Of a stretch of DNA of 7,022 nucleotides, positions 1-6,134 are shown piece by piece. A program made the translations under genes and the position numbers. Origin of the DNA: an uncultured Planctomycetota bacterium (GTDB lineage: Bacteria > Planctomycetota > UBA1135 > UBA2386); the NCBI GenBank assembly GCA_903925435.1, contig CAIYFF010000296.1, positions 1 to 7,022 on the forward strand, written 5' to 3'. Under the pieces are notes generated by a model, which made no database searches, was not told the origin of the DNA, and was given only the letters and a program-made list of their open reading frames with translations. Position 1 is the stretch's first letter; every line of letters begins with the position of its first letter.

Positions 1-552
1 CGTGGTGATGTCACCGAACGGCGAGAACGCGCCGCCCGCGTTGGCTGCGACGACGATGTTGGTGCAGGCCGCGCCGATGAACAGCGGGTTGCCGCGACCG
101 ACCGCGATCACGACCGCGCCCATGAGCAGCGCCGTGGTCAGGTTGTCCGCGATCGGCGAGATGCAGAACGCGAGGCCGCCTGTCGCCCAGAAGATCGCTC
201 GCAGCCCGAAGCCGCGCGACACGAGCCACGCGTTGAGCCACAAGAACACGTTGTGCTTGCTGATCGCGGAGATGTAGGTCATCGCCACCATCAGGAAGAG
301 GAACAACTGCGCGAAGTCGCCTACGTGATGCGCGACTTGCTCTTCGATGTGCGCAGCTCCTGCAGGGCCTTGTCCCGCGAACGCGAGCGCCGTCAGGATC
401 CACATCACGCCAGCTGCTAGTAGGACCGGCTTCGACTTGCGCAGATGGATGCGGTCCTCCAACACTACGAGGAAGTAGGCGAGGACGAAGATGACGACCG
501 TGGCGATGCCAAGTGTCGTTCCGGCGAGAGATGGATCCGTGATGGCGAACAT
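1..552 (-). CDS. nhaD: NhaD-type Na+/H+ antiporter, second copy (N-terminal part, runs off window)
   Basis: This is the first 184 codons of an integral membrane antiporter of the NhaD family (ArsB/NhaD superfamily), which exchanges cytoplasmic Na+ or Li+ for external protons. The frame is open to base 1, so the C-terminal half is missing from the window. The ATG at 552-550 has GGAG five bases upstream (561-558). Visible family motifs are SPIADNLTTALLMGA (residues 132-146, with the D136-N137 pair typical of the first half of the inverted-repeat fold) and ANAGGAFSPFGDITT (170-184, D181). Hydrophobic stretches lie near residues 14-31, 42-60, 82-98 and 118-152. It is a paralogue of the complete antiporter gene just upstream: by hand count 83 of 102 residues match over the second half, while the first 30 residues are much more divergent. 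The gap to that gene is 109 bases, so the two are probably co-transcribed. The family is clear; ion preference cannot be read from sequence. Confidence 0.93.
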   Translation of the reverse strand, partial: MFAITDPSLAGTTLGIATVVIFVLAYFLVVLEDRIHLRKSKPVLLAAGVMWILTALAFAGQGPAGAAHIEEQVAHHVGDFAQLFLFLMVAMTYISAISKHNVFLWLNAWLVSRGFGLRAIFWATGGLAFCISPIADNLTTALLMGAVVIAVGRGNPLFIGAACTNIVVAANAGGAFSPFGDITT

Positions 553-557
553 GCGAT

Positions 558-580
558 CTCCGTCCCGAGAGCTTGGGACG
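558..580 (-). promoter_or_regulatory. Hairpin abutting the Shine-Dalgarno of the second nhaD
   Basis: On the minus strand CGTCCC (580-575) and GGGACG (566-561) form a six-base-pair stem around an eight-base loop. The last base of the stem is the first base of the GGAG Shine-Dalgarno (561-558), which sits five bases before the ATG at 552. There is no T-run after the stem, so it does not look like an intrinsic terminator. It could slow ribosome loading or protect the 5' end of a processed transcript. The inverted repeat and its position are seen directly; any regulatory role is inference, and a six-pair stem can occur by chance in GC-rich DNA. Confidence 0.35.
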
Positions 581-661
581 GGTCGATATCGGCGTTCGCG
601 CTTGTGGCTCTGGCTGGCAGTTCGGTCTGCCCGGTGTCTGCGGCCGATCCGAGCCGCTGTC

Positions 662-2023
662 TCACGCGCCGTTGAGCAGCGTGTGGACCCAGATCGATGC
701 GGCGTAGCCGAGCGCGATGAATGGCATGACCTTGAGGTGCCCGCCAAACGTGTAGTTGCCACGGGCAGAACCCATGAGCGCAACTCCTGCTGCTGAGCCC
801 ACGGAGAGCAGCGAGCCACCAACGCCGGCCGTGAGCGTTACGAGCAGCCAGTTGTAGTCCGCGACCGGGGTGTGCAGAGCGCCCGTTGGATCCATCGGCG
901 GGTTCATGCCGAGCACCGCGAACATGACCGGCACGTTGTCGACGATCGCGGACAGTACGCCGATGCCGACGTTGGCCCAGAACGGGCCGATGCCACCATC
1001 CGCGGCGAAGAGCCAATTGCCGACGAGCGTCAGGTAGCCGAGTTCTTGCATCGCGCCGACGCACATCACGACGCCGAAGAAGAACAGCATCGTGTCCCAC
1101 TCGACATCCGCGACGTTCTTGAACACGTCGAGCGGCTCACCCTTGCCACTCTTGTGGTGACGGCGCGTGACGAGACAGCCATACACGAAGTAGTAGCCGA
1201 GGCCGGTCATCATCCCGAGGAACGGCGGGATGTGGAACGCCATGTGGAACACGATCGAGGTGACGATCGTGGCGAGGAACAGCAGGATCACGACAAGCCA
1301 GCCTTGCTTGAGTTGCGCATCCTGCTGAACCCCCTCCGGCGAGCTCTTCGGAACCAGGAAGTGCATGCATGCGGCGGGCACCAACCAGTTCACGAGCGAA
1401 GGCACGAACAAAGCCAAGAACTTGCCTGTGTGCACCTTGCCTTCTTGCCACACCATCAACGTCGTGATGTCGCCGAAGGGTGAGAACGCGCCGCCCGCGT
1501 TCGCAGCGATCACGATGTTGGTGCACGCGAGGCTGATGAACCACGCATGGCCCCGGCCGACCGATATCGCGACTGCGCCCATCAGAAGGGCGGTCGTCAT
1601 GTTGTCTGCAACTGGCGAGATGAAGAACGCCAGCGCACCGGTCAGCCAGAACACGGCGCGGAGGCTGAATCCGCGCGAAACCAAGATGGAGTTGAGCTTG
1701 AGGAAGACGTTGTGCTGCGAGATGGCGGAGATGTAGGTCATCGCCACCATCAAGAAGAGGAACAGCGCGCCGTAGTCCGCGACATGGTGCATGACGCGGT
1801 CTTCCATGTGGGACGCGTCGAGCCGGTGACTCTCGGGATGCGCGTGATATGCGATTGCGACCAGCGTCCAGCAAGCGCCCGCGGCGAGGACCACGGGGAT
1901 CGACTTGCGCACGTGCAGGCGCTCCTCGAGCACAACCAGCAGATACGCAACGCAGAAGAGGACGAGCGCAATCTGCGCGGGCCCGGTCGACGTGAGGTCG
2001 AACGAGAGGAGGTTTGCCGTCAC
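662..2023 (-). CDS. nhaD: NhaD-type Na+/H+ antiporter, first copy (complete)
   Basis: A complete 453-residue inner-membrane antiporter of the NhaD family, about the usual length, expected to expel Na+/Li+ in exchange for protons and so contribute to pH and sodium homeostasis. The two inverted halves each carry an Asp-Asn pair: SPVADN (136-141; D140, N141) and SAIVDNVPVMF (358-368; D362, N363). Other conserved segments are ANAGGAFSPFGDITTLMVWQ (174-193; D185), EWDTMLFFFG (308-317; D310, T311) and GGSLLSVGSAAG (402-413). The protein is hydrophobic throughout, with a charged cytoplasmic-type loop at 284-308. The start is GTG at 2023-2021: AAGGA lies seven bases upstream (2035-2031), an in-frame TAG occurs at 2041-2039, and no in-frame ATG lies between. 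The loop at residues 59-80 carries six histidines. It follows the SWIM gene after 104 bases and precedes a second nhaD by 109. Family assignment is firm; substrate specificity is inferred. Confidence 0.95.
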   Translation of the reverse strand: MTANLLSFDLTSTGPAQIALVLFCVAYLLVVLEERLHVRKSIPVVLAAGACWTLVAIAYHAHPESHRLDASHMEDRVMHHVADYGALFLFLMVAMTYISAISQHNVFLKLNSILVSRGFSLRAVFWLTGALAFFISPVADNMTTALLMGAVAISVGRGHAWFISLACTNIVIAANAGGAFSPFGDITTLMVWQEGKVHTGKFLALFVPSLVNWLVPAACMHFLVPKSSPEGVQQDAQLKQGWLVVILLFLATIVTSIVFHMAFHIPPFLGMMTGLGYYFVYGCLVTRRHHKSGKGEPLDVFKNVADVEWDTMLFFFGVVMCVGAMQELGYLTLVGNWLFAADGGIGPFWANVGIGVLSAIVDNVPVMFAVLGMNPPMDPTGALHTPVADYNWLLVTLTAGVGGSLLSVGSAAGVALMGSARGNYTFGGHLKVMPFIALGYAASIWVHTLLNGA

Positions 2024-2030
2024 GGACGCA

Positions 2031-2035
2031 TCCTT
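2031..2035 (-). promoter_or_regulatory. Ribosome binding site supporting the GTG start of nhaD
   Basis: AAGGA on the minus strand sits seven bases before the GTG at 2023. An ATG overlapping its last base (2031-2029) is in another frame and meets a stop after three codons, so the GTG is the usable start. This site decides the start of the complete nhaD. Confidence 0.6.
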
Positions 2036-2097
2036 GGCCTAGAGAGGGGAGCGTCAGTGTCCTGGCTCGCGCGCCTCGCTCAAGCAGCAGGGCCGTG

Positions 2098-2118
2098 AAA
2101 GGACGCGTTTCGTCGTCC
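2098..2118 (-). terminator. Possible weak intrinsic terminator after the SWIM gene
   Basis: Nine bases after the SWIM stop codon (2130-2128) the minus strand reads GGACG-A-CG, a loop of AAA, then CGCGTCC: a seven-base-pair stem with one bulged A (2118-2101), followed by TTT (2100-2098). The three-base T-run is short, so termination would be partial at best. It is the only terminator-like structure between the oxidase cluster and the antiporters. If functional, it separates the SNF2/SWIM unit from the nhaD pair. No convincing sigma-70 promoter is visible in the remaining gap (2097-2024). Confidence 0.35.
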
Positions 2119-2127
2119 GAATCTGCG

Positions 2128-2835
2128 TCAGGCTTTCGGCTTCATGAGCGCTTCGAGGCGCGTCTTGACTGCCTCAACTGCGCGCGGCGAAACATCGCCT
2201 AGCAGCCAGCGAACCTGTGTCGGGGACAGCGCCGCGTCGAGGTCCGCGCCTTCCGCTTCGGGATAGAGCACTGGTTCTTCAGGGGCGCCAAACGCAAGCG
2301 GCGGCAGGTCTTGGTCCGTGGCCTGTTGACGGACCTTCGCAAGCAACCCGTGCAAGTCGATGCCGCGCAGCACGAGCAGTTCCCAAGGCTTTTCGTCGAG
2401 CCGTCGCGCGAACAGCTCGTTGAGCGCGAGCACGTGGCGGCATGGCTTCTCCTGCAAGTCACAGGAGCAACCAAACGTCACGCGGCGCGCATCCGGGAAC
2501 AACGGCTCGCCGACGATGCGCGCAAGGAGGCGGTCGAAGGCGCGCGGCACCTTGCCTTGCTCCAAGGCCTCGATGATCGACTTGCTGCGACGCAGCACGC
2601 GCACCACCGTGTTCCACTCCTTTTGCGGGAGCGTCATCACCTGGAGGCTTACTTCGTGGATGGAGCCCATGGCCCCTTCCATCTCGGCGCGCATCGATCC
2701 AGGCCGAATGCGGACCATCGGCTTGCGGATCGAGGGCAGCAGCTCGAGCGCGGCGGCGAGACGCTTGTCATCCACTCCGCGCGTGGCTTCGCGGCGCCAG
2801 CGCTCACCGAGGGAGACGCTCTTTTGCTCGCTCAT
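2128..2835 (-). CDS. SWIM zinc-finger protein, partner of the SNF2 ATPase
   Basis: A 235-residue soluble protein carrying a SWIM-type zinc-binding motif, CxCx6CxH, at residues 123-134 (C123, C125, C132, H134, in FGCSCDLQEKPCRHVLAL). SWIM motifs bind zinc and are thought to mediate contacts with DNA or proteins. The rest has no enzyme motif I recognise: a basic N-terminal part (residues 1-45), a central region leading into the finger, and an acidic, proline-containing stretch (174-204) before a helical C-terminus. The ATG at 2835 overlaps the TGA of the SNF2 gene by four bases (ATGA) and is preceded by AAGGAGG seven bases upstream, which selects it over the much longer open frame that continues to 3915. 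SWIM proteins of this type are regularly encoded next to a SNF2 helicase-like ATPase, as in Mycobacterium tuberculosis Rv2101/Rv2102, so I infer a complex with the upstream gene product. The SWIM assignment is confident; the molecular role is unknown. Confidence 0.9.
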   Translation of the reverse strand: MSEQKSVSLGERWRREATRGVDDKRLAAALELLPSIRKPMVRIRPGSMRAEMEGAMGSIHEVSLQVMTLPQKEWNTVVRVLRRSKSIIEALEQGKVPRAFDRLLARIVGEPLFPDARRVTFGCSCDLQEKPCRHVLALNELFARRLDEKPWELLVLRGIDLHGLLAKVRQQATDQDLPPLAFGAPEEPVLYPEAEGADLDAALSPTQVRWLLGDVSPRAVEAVKTRLEALMKPKA

Positions 2836-5714
2836 GCCATGGCCTCCTTGCGATCCAGCGCGAGGAGCTTCTTCAAGTCCTCGTTGCTGAGTTCGGTGAT
2901 CCAGTTCTCGCCTGCAGCAAGCAGGTTGTCCGCGACCTCGCGCTTGCGCTCGAGCATCTGCTGGATGCGTTCTTCGAGCGTGCCGGTGCAGACGAACTTG
3001 TGCACGAACACGTTGCGCAACTGGCCGATGCGGAACGCGCGGTCCGTCGCTTGGTCTTCGACAGCCGGGTTCCACCAGCGGTCGAAGTGGAACACGCGGT
3101 TGGCGGCAGTGAGGTTGAGGCCGGTGCCACCTGCCTTGAGCGACAGGATGAACACCTTGGGGCCTTCGGGCCGCGATTCCTGGAAGTCCGCAACCATCGT
3201 GTCGCGTTCCTTCTGCGGCACGCTGCCGTGCAGGAACAGGACTGGGCCGCCGATGCGCTCTTCGACGTGCGTCTTGAGCAGCGATCCCATTTCCTTGAAC
3301 TGCGTGAACACGAGGCAGCGATCGCCTTCTTCGAGCGCCTCCTCGAGCATCTCGGTGAGCAGGTCCAACTTGCCGCTGCGAGACGGCAGCGAGCTGCCAT
3401 CGCCGAGGTAGTGCGCCGGATGGTTGCACACCTGCTTGAGTCGCAGCAGCGTCGTGAGGATCGCGCCGCGGCGGGCAATGCCTTCTTGCGCGCGCTCGAC
3501 TTCTTGCAAGCCCTTGCGGACCACGGACTCGTAGAGGATCGCCTGCTCGCGCGTCAGCGACGACGCGACGATCTGCTCGGTCTTCTCCGGAAGGTCCGAG
3601 ACGATCTCGGAGTCGGTCTTGAGGCGGCGCAACACGAACGGGCGCACGAGCCGCGCGAGCGCGGACATCGAGCTCTGTCGGCGCTGCTTCACGATCGGGT
3701 GCTCCAGCGTCTGCAAGAACTGGGTCCGTGAGCCGAGCAGGCCTTCGTTGAGGAAGTCCATGATCGACCAGAGGTCGAGCGGCCTGTTCTCGAGCGGCGT
3801 GCCGGTGAGCGCTACGCGGAAGTTGCCGCGCAATGCGCGAGCGACCTTGGACTGCTTGGTCGTCGGGTTCTTGATGTTCTGCGCTTCGTCGAGGATCACG
3901 CCTTCGAACGCGCACGACGTGAGTAGCTCTTCGTCACGCTGCAGCAGGTTGTAGCTGGTCAGCATGATGTCGTGCTTGTCGAGGACCTTCTGGAACTCCT
4001 CCGCCGACTCCGCGCGCGTCTTGCCGTGATGCAAGGTCGTGCGCAACTCGGGCGCAAAGCGGATCAGTTCGCGACGCCAATTGCCGAGCACGGAGACCGG
4101 GCAGACGATCAACAGGCAGCCAGGCTTGTCCGTGCGTTTGCGCCAATCGAGCATGACAGCGATTGCTTGCACTGTCTTGCCGAGACCCATGTCGTCCGCG
4201 AGGCATGCGCCGAAGCCTTGGTCGACCAGGTAGTACATCCACGAATGGCCGCGTTGCTGATAGGGCCGCAGCTCGCCAAGGAAGCCCTTGGGCATCGGAC
4301 GCCCTTCGACGTTGCGCGACTTCTCCAGGCTCTCGAGCAACGCTTCGAGTCGAGGCGTGCTCGCGATCGTCTCCATCGCGAGGCCGTGCAAGTGCGCCGC
4401 GCCGCCGAGGCGAAGGCGAAGGGCCTCGAAGAAGCTGATCCGCTCCCCGGTCTCCGCCATGCGCTTCTTGAAGTCGATCAGCGCTTGTCGGTCCTTCGGG
4501 CTCAGCAGCACAGGGCGGTTGTCGAGGAACACCAGCGGCGACTTCGCGTCGACGAGTGCATCGAACTCTTCGCGCGTCAGCACGGTTTCGCCGAGCGCTA
4601 GATTCCAGCGGAACTCGAACCAAGGCCGCGTGGAGTCGCCGCCCGGGATTTCTGCGAGCGTGACGTGCGCGGCGAGTCGCTGCATCGACTCGACACCGGG
4701 GACCCGCAGTTCGAAGCCTTCGGTTTCGAGCAGCGGGATGTGGTCGAGGATCTGGTCGAGTTCTTGGCGATTCAGGCTCGCCTTGCCGTCGACGAGATTG
4801 CGAGCGCGACGCAGCGGCGGCAGCTTCTCCGACAGCTCGTCGATCTTGTTCTCGAAGCGCTGCACGCTGTCGCGCAGCAACTCATTGGGGAACAGCGATT
4901 GGCTGATGCGCTGGTGCACCTGCTCGAGCGTTTCGAGCAGGTTCACAGTCGGAATCGGCCGCGCCAGCAACTGCAGACCCCACGGCGCGTTCTCTTCGAG
5001 TGGCTGGTCCGGCACGAGGATCTCGAGCACAGGAACCATGTCCGTGTGCCAGAACTCGCGCGGCAGTCGCTCTGCCTTCTCGAAGGCCGGCTTCGCGTCG
5101 TTTGCGATCTGATCGATCGCGTGCGCTGCAAAGCTGACGAGCAGATTGCGCGCCGTGACGGCGTAGACGGGATCGTCAGGAACCGCGGTGCGCGCGGTCA
5201 GCAGGCTTCCAGGCACCAGTTCGGCCAGCGCCGCGAGGCACCACTGAGAGTCCGCCGACCAATGCGGCGCGAAGCGCGCGACGCCAGGTTGTGGTGCTGG
5301 AGCGAAGTCGCCGCGATCGCGCATCTGCACGACGAGCTTGCAGGCTGCAGCAAGCGCGCGGAGCGTCGGCGCCAGAGGATCGATATCGAGCGCCGCGAGG
5401 ACCGGAACGGCGTCTGCGAGCGATGCGGCGAGAGCGGGCATCGTCCAGAGGGACGGCGCGATGCGCGCATTCTTCTGATCGTCGTCATCGCCGACGACGG
5501 AATGGATCGGCTGCAGCGATTGCTCTTCGATCGGCAGCAGGATCTGGAGATCTACTGGCTCCGTCTTGCCGCGCAGCGACTCGGGCAGCGCGTCCTGCGT
5601 GATCCCTGCTTGGGACCAGAATGCAATGCGAGCACCGCCAGGCGCTCGCGTGTGCAGGTAGGCAGCTTGCAGGGCTGCCAATGGGGGCGGCGTCACGCCA
5701 CGGTCGTCGGACAT
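2832..5714 (-). CDS. SNF2-family DNA-dependent ATPase (DEAD/DEAH helicase-like)
   Basis: A 960-residue SNF2-family ATPase, expected to use ATP to translocate along duplex DNA and remodel nucleoprotein; such proteins usually do not separate strands. The motor occupies residues 480-930: LRPYQQRGHSWM (482-493), Walker A DDMGLGKT (507-514), motif Ia IVCPVSVLGNW (536-546), Walker B DEAQ (609-612), motif III LTGTPLEN (636-643), RPFVLRRLK (691-699), LVFTQF (801-806), motif V SLKAGGTGLNLTAAN (858-872), and motif VI DRWWNPAVEDQATDRAFRIG (878-897). All key residues are intact, so it should be active. Residues about 350-460 resemble the SNF2 helicase-associated domain (DUF3670 type): FEFRWNLALGETVLTREEFD followed by LVFLDNRPVLL. 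The N-terminal 340 residues have no motif I recognise and include an acidic run D76-D79. The ATG at 5714 is 18 bases after the subunit IV stop, with only a weak GGGGCGG upstream; the 3' end overlaps the SWIM gene by four bases. No nuclease or methylase is fused or adjacent. Confidence 0.95.
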   Translation of the reverse strand: MSDDRGVTPPPLAALQAAYLHTRAPGGARIAFWSQAGITQDALPESLRGKTEPVDLQILLPIEEQSLQPIHSVVGDDDDQKNARIAPSLWTMPALAASLADAVPVLAALDIDPLAPTLRALAAACKLVVQMRDRGDFAPAPQPGVARFAPHWSADSQWCLAALAELVPGSLLTARTAVPDDPVYAVTARNLLVSFAAHAIDQIANDAKPAFEKAERLPREFWHTDMVPVLEILVPDQPLEENAPWGLQLLARPIPTVNLLETLEQVHQRISQSLFPNELLRDSVQRFENKIDELSEKLPPLRRARNLVDGKASLNRQELDQILDHIPLLETEGFELRVPGVESMQRLAAHVTLAEIPGGDSTRPWFEFRWNLALGETVLTREEFDALVDAKSPLVFLDNRPVLLSPKDRQALIDFKKRMAETGERISFFEALRLRLGGAAHLHGLAMETIASTPRLEALLESLEKSRNVEGRPMPKGFLGELRPYQQRGHSWMYYLVDQGFGACLADDMGLGKTVQAIAVMLDWRKRTDKPGCLLIVCPVSVLGNWRRELIRFAPELRTTLHHGKTRAESAEEFQKVLDKHDIMLTSYNLLQRDEELLTSCAFEGVILDEAQNIKNPTTKQSKVARALRGNFRVALTGTPLENRPLDLWSIMDFLNEGLLGSRTQFLQTLEHPIVKQRRQSSMSALARLVRPFVLRRLKTDSEIVSDLPEKTEQIVASSLTREQAILYESVVRKGLQEVERAQEGIARRGAILTTLLRLKQVCNHPAHYLGDGSSLPSRSGKLDLLTEMLEEALEEGDRCLVFTQFKEMGSLLKTHVEERIGGPVLFLHGSVPQKERDTMVADFQESRPEGPKVFILSLKAGGTGLNLTAANRVFHFDRWWNPAVEDQATDRAFRIGQLRNVFVHKFVCTGTLEERIQQMLERKREVADNLLAAGENWITELSNEDLKKLLALDRKEAMA
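2843..2849 (-). promoter_or_regulatory. Strong Shine-Dalgarno inside the end of the SNF2 gene
   Basis: AAGGAGG on the minus strand lies within the last codons of the SNF2 gene and seven bases before the SWIM ATG at 2835. It is by far the best ribosome binding site in the window. Combined with the ATGA stop-start overlap it indicates coupled, efficient translation of the SWIM protein, perhaps in excess over the ATPase. A nearer ATG at 2840-2838 is only two bases away and is in the SNF2 frame. Confidence 0.75.
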
Positions 5715-5732
5715 CGAGGCCGCCCCAGGCGA

Positions 5733-6134
5733 TCAGTGGTTCTCTGCGTGCGGCTTCGGCTGCACGAATCCGTTGTCGACAGGCAGCTTCACCGTGCGCA
5801 ACGGGTCGTCATCTCCGCGCGTTGCTTGATCGCTCAGCGTGAAGATCAGCAGCAGCGACAAGAACAGGAAGGAGCTGAGGAAGACGAGCTTGTTGATCGC
5901 CGTGTCCCACTTCACGTGCATGAAGATCGCGATCACCAGCGACGCCTTGACGCTCGCGATCAACATCGCGATCAACAGGTTGGCGGCGCCGAAGTCGACG
6001 CGCGACGCGGCGACCGTGATGATCGTGAGGAACAACAGAACGAGCAGGACGCTGACGAACGTCTTGGTCGACGTGACGTGATGCGGCCCGTAGCCGTGGG
6101 CGTCGTGGCCGTGCGCGTGATCGTGGGCGGACAT
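5733..6134 (-). CDS. ctaF: Cytochrome c oxidase subunit IV (prokaryotic COX4 family)
   Basis: A 133-residue membrane protein of the small prokaryotic cytochrome c oxidase subunit IV family, an accessory subunit thought to stabilise the haem-copper oxidase during assembly. Three hydrophobic segments are visible: about 24-44 (KTFVSVLLVLLFLTIITVAA), 49-72 (around ANLLIAMLIASVKASLVIAI) and 80-101 (around LVFLSSFLFLSLLLIFTL). Segment two ends in MHVKWD, the characteristic loop of the family. The N-terminus is unusually histidine-rich, with seven His among residues 4-19, and a hydrophilic C-terminal tail of about 30 residues follows the third helix. The ATG at 6134 shares one base with the TGA of subunit III (TGATG), so translation is probably coupled; no clear separate Shine-Dalgarno is seen. 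The SNF2 gene begins 18 bases after its stop. The family call is firm from helix pattern and position; sequence conservation in this family is low. Confidence 0.88.
   Translation of the reverse strand: MSAHDHAHGHDAHGYGPHHVTSTKTFVSVLLVLLFLTIITVAASRVDFGAANLLIAMLIASVKASLVIAIFMHVKWDTAINKLVFLSSFLFLSLLLIFTLSDQATRGDDDPLRTVKLPVDNGFVQPKPHAENH

Noticed and set aside
616..631. Small inverted repeat GGCAG...CTGCC between the two nhaD genes
   Set aside because: Only five base pairs with no T-run; expected by chance in GC-rich DNA.
1137..1874. Minus-strand Arg-rich open frames at 1137-1874 and 11-403
   Set aside because: These are alternative-frame readings of the two nhaD genes. Their similarity to each other simply reflects the duplication of the underlying genes.
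2055..2083. Promoter-like TTGAGC (2083-2078) with ACACTG 17 bases downstream, ahead of nhaD
   Set aside because: The putative -10 is far from TATAAT and the sequence is GC-rich, so it is not supportable as a sigma-70 promoter by eye.
2311..3411. A 366-codon plus-strand open frame, and other plus-strand frames at 872-1483, 3000-3731 and 6188-6922
   Set aside because: All are antisense to genes with recognisable families, have shadow-like composition, and show no domain.
2128..3915. A 595-codon minus-strand frame that would give the SWIM protein a 360-residue extension
   Set aside because: The upstream part is an Arg/Ala-rich out-of-frame reading of the SNF2 motor region. The strong AAGGAGG and ATG at 2835 mark the true start.
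2128..5714. SNF2/SWIM pair as part of an antiphage defence island
   Set aside because: SNF2-like ATPases occur in some defence systems, but here there is no nuclease, methylase, phospholipase or mobile element, and the neighbours are respiratory and ion-transport genes. The pair looks like the widespread chromosomal type.
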